The notes under the pieces are model-generated. The model saw nothing but the letters and a program-made list of their open reading frames with translations. It was not told the origin of the DNA and made no database searches. 64,000 bases of DNA from JAVVXB01 sp036651815. GTDB taxonomy: Bacteria; Bacillota; Clostridia; Christensenellales; CAG-138. The stretch spans positions 10,748 through 74,747 of the forward strand of contig JAVVXB010000012.1 of NCBI GenBank assembly GCA_036651815.1, written 5' to 3'. The position numbers were made by a program, and so were the translations under genes. This document shows, one piece after another, positions 7,858 through 16,730 of the stretch (position 1 is its first letter; the number at the start of each line of letters is the position of its first letter).

Positions 7858-9134
7858 TGAAACAATCTTTAACGATGAAACCAATGGCGTGCGCGTTACT
7901 CTGCATGGTATTGATGACCGCTGCCAGTTGCAAGCCGGCCGATGCGCAGCCCATTCCAACACAAGCGCCAACACAGGTGATGACTGCCGCTCCGGAGAAC
8001 ACAACAACGGTTGCCCCTGTGATCTCCACGCAATTGCCGGAGATCACACCGATTAAGAGTACGAATGGGCATGAGGTACGCGTAGTATTCATCAATGTTG
8101 GTAAGGGTGATGCTGCACTTGTGCAAATGGATGGGAAAAACTACTTGATCGATACGGGTACGGCAGAATCGACTCCGGCTTTCTTCGGAGCGTTGAATCT
8201 TTGTGGCGTGCAGAAGCTGGATGCTGTGTTTTTAACGCACACCCATAGCGACCATATCGGCGGCATGGAGCTGCTTGGACAAAACTATGCAGTGGATCAG
8301 ATCTATGCCGGATTCTATTCAGAGAATAAAAAAGATGGGACTAACAAGATTACCACGTTGGCAGAGCAGCTTTCGTTGCCTCTGACAAGACTTACCGCGG
8401 GGGAGATGATACCGCTGAACGGTGACGTTTGCTTTGAGGTGCTTGGTCCACGCACGCTTTGCAACGATGACAACGATAATTCGTTGGTTCTGCGGTTGGT
8501 GGTGAATGAAACGGTTCTTCTGTTTGCCGGAGACATGCAGTTTGAGGAGGAACAACTTCTGCTGGATGCCGGCGCGAATTTAGCATCGGACGTGCTGAAG
8601 GTGGGCAATCATGGAAATCCAGATGCAACGGGAGACGGATTTGCCAAGCAGGTACATCCGAAAATTGCGGTGATTTCAACCGATACCAAGGTGGATACGG
8701 ATTCCGCAAATCCAAGGGTGATTGCAGCGCTTGGCGATGCACAGATTCTAACGACACAGGATTATACGCGCGGTATTTTGCTTACGATTCCGGCGCATGG
8801 CGAGATGCCGGTAGCACAGGCACTGGCGGAAAAGCCGGCCGATTTACAGCTTTCCATTTTGTCGGTAGATCTGGAAACGCAGATGGCAACCATCCGTAAC
8901 GATGGACAAACGGCGGATCTTTCCGGCTGCATTTTGCTTTCCGAACGAGGCGGGGAAGCTTTCCGTTTTCCGAGCGGCAGTGTTGTGGCAAGCGGCAAAA
9001 CGGTGACAGTTTCCGGCGCGGGCGGTGGCGGAGATTATACGTTTATCGGTGAGAAGAAACCGTGGAGCAAGAAAAAAACGGATACCGCACTTCTGTATGA
9101 CCAATATGGGAATAAACTGGCAGAAAAATTCTGA
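7857..9134 (+). CDS. Metallo-beta-lactamase-fold lipoprotein with lamin-tail domain
   Basis: This 425-residue lipoprotein has a signal ending in MTAASC. A Thr/Pro-rich linker follows, then a ComEC-type metallo-beta-lactamase domain: FINVGKGDAALVQM, YLIDTGTAES, the metal-binding THTHSDHIGG and LLFAGDMQFEEE. The C-terminal 100 residues (from LQLSILSVDLETQMATIRND) resemble a lamin-tail domain, a beta-sandwich common on secreted nucleases. It is probably an extracellular metal-dependent hydrolase, perhaps acting on nucleic acid. ATG 7857 is preferred because the signal peptide begins there, although no ribosome binding site precedes it. A terminator follows at 9237. Confidence 0.85.
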   Translation: MKQSLTMKPMACALLCMVLMTAASCKPADAQPIPTQAPTQVMTAAPENTTTVAPVISTQLPEITPIKSTNGHEVRVVFINVGKGDAALVQMDGKNYLIDTGTAESTPAFFGALNLCGVQKLDAVFLTHTHSDHIGGMELLGQNYAVDQIYAGFYSENKKDGTNKITTLAEQLSLPLTRLTAGEMIPLNGDVCFEVLGPRTLCNDDNDNSLVLRLVVNETVLLFAGDMQFEEEQLLLDAGANLASDVLKVGNHGNPDATGDGFAKQVHPKIAVISTDTKVDTDSANPRVIAALGDAQILTTQDYTRGILLTIPAHGEMPVAQALAEKPADLQLSILSVDLETQMATIRNDGQTADLSGCILLSERGGEAFRFPSGSVVASGKTVTVSGAGGGGDYTFIGEKKPWSKKKTDTALLYDQYGNKLAEKF

Positions 9135-9236
9135 CGGGATGTACAAATTATAGAACCGTCATGCAGAACGTATGCAGCATTGTGCAGGAGGACGAAAAAA
9201 GCCCACAGATGCTGGCAATATCAATAAAAACATGCA

Positions 9237-9262
9237 GGTGCGCAGATATGCGCACCTTTTTA
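9237..9262 (+). terminator. Rho-independent terminator after the MBL lipoprotein gene
   Basis: GGTGCGCA (9237-9244) pairs with TGCGCACC (9249-9256) around a GATA loop, followed by six T. It insulates the CODH block from the upstream gene. Confidence 0.85.
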
Positions 9263-9299
9263 ATGCACAAAAGATCCAACAAAGTGTATAAATATTAGA

Positions 9300-9470
9300 T
9301 ATAATATTCATATCATTTGTAAGACGTCACTTTTTACCGTCCTACAACTTGATGTATGAAAGTATCGCATTTTAGCGGCTTGTGAGGATTGTCAACCCCC
9401 GCAAGGGGATGTTATGATCATGTGGTCAAAAAAGGGAAACCAATTATATAGAAACAAATCGGAGAGCAGC
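9300..9470 (+). promoter_or_regulatory. Promoter and leader of the CODH/ACS block
   Basis: A consensus TATAAT lies at 9300-9305, with no clear -35 box 17 bp upstream. The transcript would have a leader of about 160 nt before ATG 9471. Just before the alternative ATG 9414, a small hairpin (CCCC-GCAA-GGGG, 9397-9408) occupies the only AAGGGG ribosome-binding-like sequence, which argues against that start or for control of it. Confidence 0.5.
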
Positions 9471-11378
9471 ATGGAAGCAAAAACGAAAAGAAAACATCAG
9501 TTGATTACCATTGAGGAAATGGAGCAGGCGACCGCGCGCTTGTTAGAAACTGGCGCAAAGGTTGGCGCGGACAGCTGGCAACAACGCGTGAAGAACCAAA
9601 CCCCACACTGTAAGTTTGGTGAAGAGGGCGTTTGCTGCCGTATCTGCACGATGGGCCCGTGTCGAATTACGCCCAAAGCGCCACGTGGCATCTGCGGATG
9701 TGATATGCACGGCATGGTTGCGCGCAATTTTGTGCGTTTTGCAGCTGGCGGCGCGGCGACCCATTCGGATCACGGCCGTGAGATTTGCCATACGCTGTAT
9801 CATACCAGTACGGATGGAAACTACAGAATTACAGACGTCGACAAACTGTTTCGAATTGCGAAAGAATGGAATATTTCAACCGAAGGTAAGGATCTGTATG
9901 ACCTAGCGCACGAAGTTGCCGAAGCCGGTCTGCTCGAATACGGTAAACCATTTGGCGTACAGAATAACCTCAAGCGCGCCCCCAAGGAGCGGCAGGAGGT
10001 TTGGACACGCGAAAATATTGCGCCTGGTGCCATCGACAAGGAAGTTGCCCGCGCACTGCACATGAGCACCATGGGCTGCTCCAGTGATTACGAAGCGTTG
10101 ATTCGCCAGGCGCTCAAGTGCGGACTGAGCGACGGCTGGGGCGGCAGCATGATGGGCACTGATTTTTCCGATGTCATGTTCGGCACGCCTATGCCTTCGG
10201 ATACCGAGGCAAACCTGGGCGTGTTGGAAAAGGACATGGTCAACATCATTGTTCACGGTCACGACCCGTCGCTGTCGGAGATGATCGTGCGCTACAGTAC
10301 CGATCCTGATATGATACGCCTTGCCCACAGCGTTGGTGCGCGGGGCATCAACATCGCCGGCGTCTGCTGCACTAGCAACGAGGTTGCCATGCGTCACGGC
10401 ATTCCCATGGCGGGCAACTTTCTCCAGCAAGAGAATGTTGTGCTGACGGGTGCGTGTGAAGCAATTGTGGTGGACGTGCAGTGCATCTTCCCATCTCTTG
10501 GACCGCTGAGCAAGTGCTTCCACACAAAATTCGTGACTACCTCTCCGGTGGCACGGATTCCCGAGAGTGATTTTATCGAATTTCACAGCGAAACTGCGGG
10601 AGACAACGCAAAAGCCATTGTGAAACTGGCCATTGAAAACTTTCCGAATCGCAAGCAGGATCTCATCCATATTCCCCGGCTTAAGCAGAAGGCCACCGTT
10701 GGCTATTCCGTTGAGGCCATCGAAAAGACGCTGGATACTGTGACCAATACCCAAGTGGATGTTACCGGAACGATGCTTCCGCTCGTGGACTGCATCAAAT
10801 CGGGTGTTCTCCGCGGCGCGGTCGCTATGGTTGGTTGCAACAACCCCAAGATTCGCAGCGACTATGGCCACATTGAGCTGATGAAAAAACTCATTGCCAA
10901 CGATGTCATTCTCGTGCTCTCCGGCTGCAGTGCACAGGCTGCCGCGAAAGCCGGCCTGATGGACAAGAACGCGAAGGATTTATGTGGCGCAGGCTTGAGA
11001 CGCGTGTGCGAGCTGGCGGACATTCCACCGGTGCTTCACATGGGCTCCTGCGTGGATATCAGCCGCATGATGATTTTGGCAAGTCGCATTGCTACGGATT
11101 GGGGAATCAACATCCCTCAATTGCCTCTCATTGGCTGCGCTCCGGAATGGATGAGCGAAAAAGCTGTTTCAATCGGCAGTTATGTTGTTGCCACGGGTAT
11201 AGATACCTTCCTTGGCGTTTCCCCACAGATTAAGGGAAGCGACAAGGTTTGGAATCTGCTTAATGGCGGTCTGAAAGAGTGGGTAGGCGCAAGCTTCACC
11301 ATTCTGGATGATATTGAGACCATGGGCAATGAAATGCTGAAGCGGATCGAAGAAAAGCGCGAAGCGCTGGGGATTTAA
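9471..11378 (+). CDS. cooS: Anaerobic carbon monoxide dehydrogenase catalytic subunit
   Basis: This 635-residue Ni-Fe-S enzyme interconverts CO and CO2. The N-terminal Cys clusters for the B and D [4Fe-4S] centres are visible in FGEEGVCCRICTMGPCRI and GICGCDMHG. Later motifs carry C-cluster ligands and proton-relay residues: HGHDPSLSEMIV, GVCCTSNEVAMRHG, GACEAIVVDVQCIFPSL, MVGCNNPK, LSGCSAQAAAKAGLM and HMGSCVDISR. The length fits the family (about 620-640). I chose ATG 9471 (GGAGAG 5 bp upstream); ATGs at 9414 and 9420 are possible, but the intervening codons look non-coding. It forms an operon with cooC and acsB, so it probably serves the acetyl-CoA pathway. Confidence 0.95.
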   Translation: MEAKTKRKHQLITIEEMEQATARLLETGAKVGADSWQQRVKNQTPHCKFGEEGVCCRICTMGPCRITPKAPRGICGCDMHGMVARNFVRFAAGGAATHSDHGREICHTLYHTSTDGNYRITDVDKLFRIAKEWNISTEGKDLYDLAHEVAEAGLLEYGKPFGVQNNLKRAPKERQEVWTRENIAPGAIDKEVARALHMSTMGCSSDYEALIRQALKCGLSDGWGGSMMGTDFSDVMFGTPMPSDTEANLGVLEKDMVNIIVHGHDPSLSEMIVRYSTDPDMIRLAHSVGARGINIAGVCCTSNEVAMRHGIPMAGNFLQQENVVLTGACEAIVVDVQCIFPSLGPLSKCFHTKFVTTSPVARIPESDFIEFHSETAGDNAKAIVKLAIENFPNRKQDLIHIPRLKQKATVGYSVEAIEKTLDTVTNTQVDVTGTMLPLVDCIKSGVLRGAVAMVGCNNPKIRSDYGHIELMKKLIANDVILVLSGCSAQAAAKAGLMDKNAKDLCGAGLRRVCELADIPPVLHMGSCVDISRMMILASRIATDWGINIPQLPLIGCAPEWMSEKAVSIGSYVVATGIDTFLGVSPQIKGSDKVWNLLNGGLKEWVGASFTILDDIETMGNEMLKRIEEKREALGI

Positions 11379-11381
11379 CTC

Positions 11382-12161
11382 ATGAAGATTGCGGTCACGG
11401 GCAAGGGAGGCGTTGGAAAGACCACGCTGTCGTCGATTCTTGCGCGGCTGTATGCCGACGAGGGAAGAATGGTGCTTGCCGCCGATGTTGACCCGGATGC
11501 AAACCTTGGCTTGGCTCTTGGCTTTTCCCTGGAGGAGCTGGAGCAAATTGTTCCGCTGAGTCAGCAGCGTGAGCTGGTGCAGGAACGTACGGGCGCACAG
11601 GCAGGTACCTTTGCAAAATTCTTTAAAATGAATCCTCGTGTGGACGATATTCCAGGCTTGTTTGCCAAAGAGAAGCATGGAGTAAAGCTGCTGGTTCTCG
11701 GCACGGTTAAAAAAGGCGGCGGCGGTTGCGTATGTCCCGAACATGTGTTGCTTAAGCAAATCATTTCGCATCTGCTGTTGCAAAACGAAGATGTTGTTGT
11801 ATTGGACATGGAGGCGGGGCTTGAACATCTGGGCCGCGGCACGACGGACTGTGTGGATCGTTTCCTTGTGGTGGTGGAGCCAGGTAGCCGCAGCGTGCAG
11901 ACATATCACAGCGTCAAGCGTCTCGCTGAGGATCTGGGCATTTCCCGTGTGGACGTGGTTGCCAATAAAGTGGCGAGTCTGGCAGACGAAATATTCATTC
12001 GGGCAAATGTTCCTGCGGATGCGCTGCTTGGCATCATCCACACAGACGAAGCCGTGCGCGATGCCGATCGGCAGGGACAGAGTCCCTATGGAGCAAGCGA
12101 ACGCATAATGGAAGAAATAAAAGCAATCAAACGGCGCATCGATGCAGATGCATGCGTTTAA
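11382..12161 (+). CDS. cooC: CooC-type nickel insertion ATPase
   Basis: This 259-residue MinD/SIMIBI ATPase helps mature the nickel centre of CODH or acetyl-CoA synthase. The deviant Walker A is GKGGVGKTT (residues about 7-15), followed by AADVDPDANLGLALG. A Cys pair in GGGCVCPEH near residue 112 fits the metal-binding CxC of CooC. Walker B is in VVLDMEAGLEHLGRGT. It starts 3 bp after the cooS stop, without an independent promoter, so translation is probably coupled. Confidence 0.93.
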   Translation: MKIAVTGKGGVGKTTLSSILARLYADEGRMVLAADVDPDANLGLALGFSLEELEQIVPLSQQRELVQERTGAQAGTFAKFFKMNPRVDDIPGLFAKEKHGVKLLVLGTVKKGGGGCVCPEHVLLKQIISHLLLQNEDVVVLDMEAGLEHLGRGTTDCVDRFLVVVEPGSRSVQTYHSVKRLAEDLGISRVDVVANKVASLADEIFIRANVPADALLGIIHTDEAVRDADRQGQSPYGASERIMEEIKAIKRRIDADACV

Positions 12162-12189
12162 ACAGTTATCACTTGGAGGAAAAACAACA

Positions 12190-14322
12190 GTGACACTATT
12201 TGATAGAATATTTAACGGTTCTGATGGCGTTTTTGAGCGTGCCGAAGCTGCGGTCAATGCAGCGGTGCACAAGTACGGCGCGGATCAGAACGCGGCGTTT
12301 CCGCAGACGGCTTACGGCCTCCCCTGCATCCATGCGTTTACCGGTTTGAAGATTGCTACGCTTGGCGATTTGCAGGCAGCCATGCCGCATATTCGCACGA
12401 TGCTTTCCCACAACAAACGCACGGAGGATGTATTTACTTCCGGCATTGGCAGTGCGCTATCGGCCGAGGTGATTGAAGCAATTAAATATGTTGAGAACGA
12501 ACAGCCCTACGCCGCTCCGTTCCATGGACATCTGTCCGACGCGGAGATCCGTGAGCTGGGCGTGCCACTGGTCACCGATGCAATTCCCGGCGTAGCCGTC
12601 ATCATCGGGCCGGCGCCCTCCAAGCACGAAGCGGTGGCACTGGTGAAAAGCTATCAGTCCAAGGGCATCATTGTGTTCCTCGTTGGCGGTATCATTGCCC
12701 AGTGTGAGGAATCCGGCTTGGCCATGGGTTTCCCCGTCCGCATTGTACCCCTCGGCAACGATACCTGCAGCGTCATCCACGTCGTCAGCGTTGCGCTCCG
12801 CGCGGCTTTGATTTTTGGCGCCGTGCCTCCGGGCGATGCCGAAGCGATGTGCGAATATACCATGCAGCGCGTTCATGCGTTTGTCAATGCGTTTGCACCC
12901 GTGGACGATGAGACAACCTCCTATGGCGGCGGTGCGATTGCACTTGGTTTTCCAGTCATCACAAACGATATGACCACGAGTCTTGCTTCCGTGCCGAAGA
13001 GTCTCATCAAGCAACCGGATACCACGAAGTTCCATGCCACCTCGCTAGAGGCGCGCGATATCAAGATTCAGGTGACCAACATAGAGATTCCGGTTGCGTT
13101 TGCCAGCGCGTTTGAAGGCGAGATCATTCGCAAGGGCGACATGCAGATTGAAATCGATGGTAGCCGCGTGGACTGCTTTGAACTGATGCAGACTCGCTCC
13201 GCTGCGGAGGTTGAGGATCATAACATCGAGTTGATCGGGCCGGATTTCGATCAAGTTGCGGTTGGTAGCAAAATCAGTATGGGTATTGTGGTGGATGTTG
13301 CCGGCAAGTCGATGCAAACGGACTTTGAACCGGTCATTGAACGAAAGTTCCATACTTGGCTAAACTGCATCGAAGGCGTGATGCATACCGGACAGCGTGA
13401 TATGATTCGTATCCGCGTGAGCAAGGATTGCTACGAAAAAGGCTTCCGCGCCAAGCATATTGGCGAGACGCTGTATGCCAAGATTAAGTCGGACTTTGCT
13501 AGCGTTGTTGACAAATGCTCCATTAGAATTTACACACAAGCGGAAGAAGTGAAGACACTGCGCCATCGTTTTGCGGCAGCGGCGTATGAAAAACGCGATG
13601 AAAGGCTGCAGTCGCTGACCGATGAGAACGTCAAAGAGTTCTATACCTGCATTTTGTGCCAGTCGTTCAGCCCGTCCCACGTTTGTATTGTCACGCCGGA
13701 GCGCCTTGGCCTATGCGGCGCGGTCAGTTGGCTTGACGCAAAGGCAACCAACGAACTGCTGCCAAACGGACCCTGCCAGGTTGTGCCGAAAGAGGGCGTT
13801 CTCAATGATGTGACCGGCAGCTGGGATTCCGTAAACAGCGCGGTGAGCAAGTATTCGCAGGGCATGCTTGAAAGCGTATCCCTCTATTCAATTCTGGAAG
13901 ACCCAATGACCAGCTGTGGTTGCTTTGAGTGTATCTGCTGTCTCGAACCCGCCAGTGGCGGCGTGCTGATTGTCAACCGGGAACATTCCGGCATGACGCC
14001 CATGGGGATGACCTTCCCGGAGCTGGCCAGCATGACTGGCGGCGGCGTACAGACCCCCGGGTTTATGGGCCATGGTCGGCATTTCATCGCCAGCAAGAAA
14101 TTCATGAAGGCGGAAGGTGGCATTGCCCGCATAGTATGGATGCCGAAGGAACTGAAGGAAAGCGTGCTGCCCAGACTCAATCAAACGGCCAAAGATCTAT
14201 ATGGCATTGAGGACTTTTGTTCGATGATTGCAGATGAAACCATCACCACCGAGCCGGACGAACTCGTGGCATTCCTGACGAAGAAGGGTCACCCGGTTCT
14301 GAATATGGAGCCGTTGGTTTAA
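12190..14322 (+). CDS. acsB: Acetyl-CoA synthase (CODH/ACS beta/alpha subunit)
   Basis: This 710-residue enzyme assembles acetyl-CoA from CO, a methyl group and CoA. The A-cluster Cys are in TCILCQSFSPSHVC (Cys487 and Cys490), LGLCGAVSW and the Cys-Gly-Cys of MTSCGCFEC (Cys576 and Cys578), which bind the [4Fe-4S] and Ni-Ni sites. The N-terminal domain that docks on CODH is present (clostridial/Moorella type). GTG 12190 is chosen: GGAGG lies 10 bp upstream and VTLFDRIFNG matches family N termini. An in-frame ATG at 12142 overlaps cooC. Genes for the corrinoid protein and methyltransferase do not follow here. Confidence 0.94.
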   Translation: MTLFDRIFNGSDGVFERAEAAVNAAVHKYGADQNAAFPQTAYGLPCIHAFTGLKIATLGDLQAAMPHIRTMLSHNKRTEDVFTSGIGSALSAEVIEAIKYVENEQPYAAPFHGHLSDAEIRELGVPLVTDAIPGVAVIIGPAPSKHEAVALVKSYQSKGIIVFLVGGIIAQCEESGLAMGFPVRIVPLGNDTCSVIHVVSVALRAALIFGAVPPGDAEAMCEYTMQRVHAFVNAFAPVDDETTSYGGGAIALGFPVITNDMTTSLASVPKSLIKQPDTTKFHATSLEARDIKIQVTNIEIPVAFASAFEGEIIRKGDMQIEIDGSRVDCFELMQTRSAAEVEDHNIELIGPDFDQVAVGSKISMGIVVDVAGKSMQTDFEPVIERKFHTWLNCIEGVMHTGQRDMIRIRVSKDCYEKGFRAKHIGETLYAKIKSDFASVVDKCSIRIYTQAEEVKTLRHRFAAAAYEKRDERLQSLTDENVKEFYTCILCQSFSPSHVCIVTPERLGLCGAVSWLDAKATNELLPNGPCQVVPKEGVLNDVTGSWDSVNSAVSKYSQGMLESVSLYSILEDPMTSCGCFECICCLEPASGGVLIVNREHSGMTPMGMTFPELASMTGGGVQTPGFMGHGRHFIASKKFMKAEGGIARIVWMPKELKESVLPRLNQTAKDLYGIEDFCSMIADETITTEPDELVAFLTKKGHPVLNMEPLV

Positions 14323-14395
14323 GAATCAAGCATCCGTCAATTGAAAATCAGGCGATTTGTCAAAAGTAAATAGGGTTATATCCGTATGACATGGC

Positions 14396-14428
14396 AATGA
14401 CCGGCTTGTGATTGAGCCGGTCATTTGT
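14396..14428 (+). terminator. Terminator after acsB
   Basis: An 11-bp stem (AATGACCGGCT, 14396-14406, with AGCCGGTCATT, 14415-14425) with an 8-base loop is followed by a short T-rich TGTT. Its 3' arm overlaps the promoter of the next gene. Confidence 0.7.
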
Positions 14429-14434
14429 TATAAT
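14406..14434 (+). promoter_or_regulatory. Promoter of the sensor-like gene, inside the acsB terminator
   Basis: TTGTGA (14406-14411), a 17-bp spacer and a perfect TATAAT (14429-14434) precede the gene at 14474. The -35 box and spacer coincide with the loop and 3' arm of the terminator hairpin. Confidence 0.6.
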
Positions 14435-14473
14435 GTAAGAAATTGATTTATAAATGAAAGCGGAGGCGGAAGC

Positions 14474-15742
14474 ATGAAACGATTTTTATCGACATGGCTC
14501 GTCTGGATCGTTGTTGCGGTATTTGCACTTGCATTGCTACTTGGACTGCCGCCGTTGACGGGACAGGCAGAACAGGCCGCAAGAACGGACCTGACCGCGC
14601 TGACGAATGCGGCGTTTAACCGCATTGCCCTTGCACAGAAGAATCTCGAGGGGATGCGCGCTGCGTCCAATGAGAACATCCTCAGCAAGGATCGCGCGGT
14701 CGCCCGCTTTTTGGCACACGATGATACGTTGCTGGAGACAGATGCGCTCGTAGTGCTGTGCGAGATGCTGCACCTGTATGAGATCGATGTTACTGGCAGC
14801 GACGGCGTGGTGATTGCGACCTCCCAGCCTGCCAATATGGGTCGAAATTTGCTGGAGGATACAAGTATATCTTGGACGAAGGCTGTGTTTGATGATCCGA
14901 CTGTGGAGCAGGCTGAGCCGGATGTCGATGATGAAACCGTGTTGATCGGTGCTGTGCCGCGCACGGATATTGAAGGAATCGTATTGGTACGTGGGCGCGA
15001 TGAGAGCGTCGCCACCGCAAAGGCGGCGGCCGACCCGCATGAAGTACTGCGTCAGATGTCGTTTATTCAAGATGCAATGGAGGTCGTTGAGGACGGCGAA
15101 AAAGAAGGCGTTTCGATTATAGACGGGTTGTTCACGGTACGTACGACGAGGGATGGGGTGACCATCGCCGCGTCCCGATCATTGAGCTCCGTCTATGTGC
15201 TGCGCAATGCCATCGCGCTGGTGCTTTCGATTTTCATGGTGGTATGTGTTGTGGCTTCTGTGGTGATCCAGTCGCTGATTCCAAAGCGGAGAAGGCGCAG
15301 AGTGCACCCTGCTGAGACCGATATGCAAACGGATTCCCAGACTACGGAGGACGAAATTCTGCTACGGCAGGCTCTGCTGCCGGTATCAGCGCCGGAACCA
15401 GTGCCGGAGCAAGCAGCAAAGCGAGCGCCTGTCAAAACGGAACAGAAAAAACGGCGCAGAAGCGGCGCAGCGGCACCTGAAAACGCGCCGATTCCAGAGG
15501 ATGCACAACAGACGCAAACTGACGAGGAAACAGTGACTCCGGCTGTGGAAACGCATGAAAACATACGACCGGAAACACCCGAACAGGAAGGCAAACCGGA
15601 ACAGGAAGGTATGAACGAAAAATCCGAATCAACGACGTCCGCAAAGCATCGGAAAGGTGCAAAAAAAACAAAACAGCGTTCACAGTCCGATAACATCAAT
15701 GAAGAAGAGCAAGATGCGGGCGGATTTGATAAGATCTTTTAA
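14474..15742 (+). CDS. Two-helix membrane protein with extracytoplasmic sensor-like domain, no output domain
   Basis: I do not recognise this 422-residue protein by name. It has an N-terminal transmembrane helix (residues about 5-28) and an extracytoplasmic region of about 210 residues. That region looks like a Cache/PDC-type ligand domain (LYEIDVTGSDGVVIATSQPANMG in part, then VRGRD). A second helix follows (about 250-275), then a charged Pro/Glu/Lys-rich cytoplasmic tail (KRRRRR, repeated EQEG, KKTKQ). Chemoreceptors and histidine kinases share this front half, but there is no HAMP, kinase, GGDEF or methyl-accepting domain. The start has GGAGGCGG upstream. It follows acsB but has its own promoter. 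Confidence 0.7.
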   Translation: MKRFLSTWLVWIVVAVFALALLLGLPPLTGQAEQAARTDLTALTNAAFNRIALAQKNLEGMRAASNENILSKDRAVARFLAHDDTLLETDALVVLCEMLHLYEIDVTGSDGVVIATSQPANMGRNLLEDTSISWTKAVFDDPTVEQAEPDVDDETVLIGAVPRTDIEGIVLVRGRDESVATAKAAADPHEVLRQMSFIQDAMEVVEDGEKEGVSIIDGLFTVRTTRDGVTIAASRSLSSVYVLRNAIALVLSIFMVVCVVASVVIQSLIPKRRRRRVHPAETDMQTDSQTTEDEILLRQALLPVSAPEPVPEQAAKRAPVKTEQKKRRRSGAAAPENAPIPEDAQQTQTDEETVTPAVETHENIRPETPEQEGKPEQEGMNEKSESTTSAKHRKGAKKTKQRSQSDNINEEEQDAGGFDKIF

Positions 15743-15744
15743 AT

Positions 15745-15783
15745 GAAAAAAACGCCGGAATGAAGTTGCATCGTTCCGGCGTT
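15745..15783 (-). terminator. Terminator for the TrkA_C gene pair (minus strand)
   Basis: AACGCCGGAA (15751-15760) pairs with TTCCGGCGTT (15774-15783). On the minus strand it is followed by a T tract; on the plus strand it lies 8 bp after the sensor-like gene and may stop that transcript too. Confidence 0.75.
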
Positions 15784-16019
15784 CTGACTACCAAGGGAAT
15801 TCGGGGTTTATTTAGGGGCGAAGCCCGGAACCAATCAAATCTGGTGCTCGCGATGTATTCGGCGGAACGAATCGCTCCAATCGGATAGTTTTACGGCGCG
15901 TTTTTTGGATAACGTTGATATTCGACGCAAGCAAAAGCGAAGATTCCATTGAAGATAAAAGACAGCATTATTTCGGTGCTCTGCGCGGAGCTGAGATAGG
16001 ACAGACAAATCGACGCGGT

Positions 16020-16730
16020 TTACGCTGAACCGAGGCAAGGCGCAGCTTCAAACACGTCCCGAATGGCTTCCAGAGGGCCAAAAACGACCAGATGGTCGCC
16101 TGGGTGCAACACGGTGTCGGCATCGACTGCGCTCAGTTGGCGACCCTTACGCTGCACAAGGAGCAGAAGCACGCCTTTATCATTCAGGTTGGCATCGGCA
16201 AGACGCGTATCTGCCAATTTTTGCGGCAGCATTTTCAGTGTGACCTGCGCAACCACTTTGTCCGCAAAATAGTCCAGCACCAGCAACTGATTGCGCGCGC
16301 CCTTCAAGACCAGGCGATTGACCACCCGCTCAATGACCCCGTCAAGACATTGCTTGAAGCGCTTGTTGCGGAAAAACAGAATCAACGCGATCAAGAAGAG
16401 GGCGGGAACGAATAGCTGCCATAGGATATGCTCCAATTGCACAAGCTTGAGGGACAGAAAAACGTTGACTACGGAGGAAACAATGGTCACTGTGAATGCA
16501 TAACCGAACATCATGGTTGCGCGCGCAAGCCGCCGGCGCACAGGAGACACGGTAATGAGCTCGCTTTCACGTGTGGTGTAACCGGAGTTGGTCAACAGGG
16601 AAACCACTTGAAAGCGTGCTTTTTCTGCCGTCAAACCCGTAAAACGAAATAGCATGGTGAAGATTTCCACAATTACCACATATACGAGAATGAGTGCGAC
16701 AAACAGCATGCACGCGCCGAAAATACTCAA
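16020..16730 (-). CDS. Membrane protein with C-terminal TrkA_C (RCK_C) domain
   Basis: This 236-residue protein has three hydrophobic helices in its first half (residues about 3-28, 77-98 and 106-124). It ends in a TrkA_C-like ligand domain, with LADANLNDKGVLLLLVQRKG and ADTVLHPGDHLVVFGP (residues about 180-225). TrkA_C domains bind small anionic ligands and regulate ion transport; I cannot name a substrate. The start is TTG at 16730, overlapping the stop of the DUF4230 gene by 4 bp with GGAGAA just upstream, so translation is probably coupled. The next ATG (16709) is too far from the ribosome binding site. Confidence 0.75.
   Translation of the reverse strand: MSIFGACMLFVALILVYVVIVEIFTMLFRFTGLTAEKARFQVVSLLTNSGYTTRESELITVSPVRRRLARATMMFGYAFTVTIVSSVVNVFLSLKLVQLEHILWQLFVPALFLIALILFFRNKRFKQCLDGVIERVVNRLVLKGARNQLLVLDYFADKVVAQVTLKMLPQKLADTRLADANLNDKGVLLLLVQRKGRQLSAVDADTVLHPGDHLVVFGPLEAIRDVFEAAPCLGSA

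Noticed and set aside
9903..10871. Minus-strand open frame of 322 codons opposite cooS
   Set aside because: Antisense to conserved CODH motifs with His- and Asn-rich composition typical of a shadow frame.
11169..12272. Minus-strand open frame of 367 codons opposite cooC
   Set aside because: It lies wholly opposite well-supported cooS, cooC and acsB sequence, has no recognisable domain and no ribosome binding site; codon bias of the true genes explains it.
15835..16038. Possible small minus-strand gene downstream of the TrkA_C gene
   Set aside because: Overlaps the end of the TrkA_C gene, has no ribosome binding site and no protein-like pattern.
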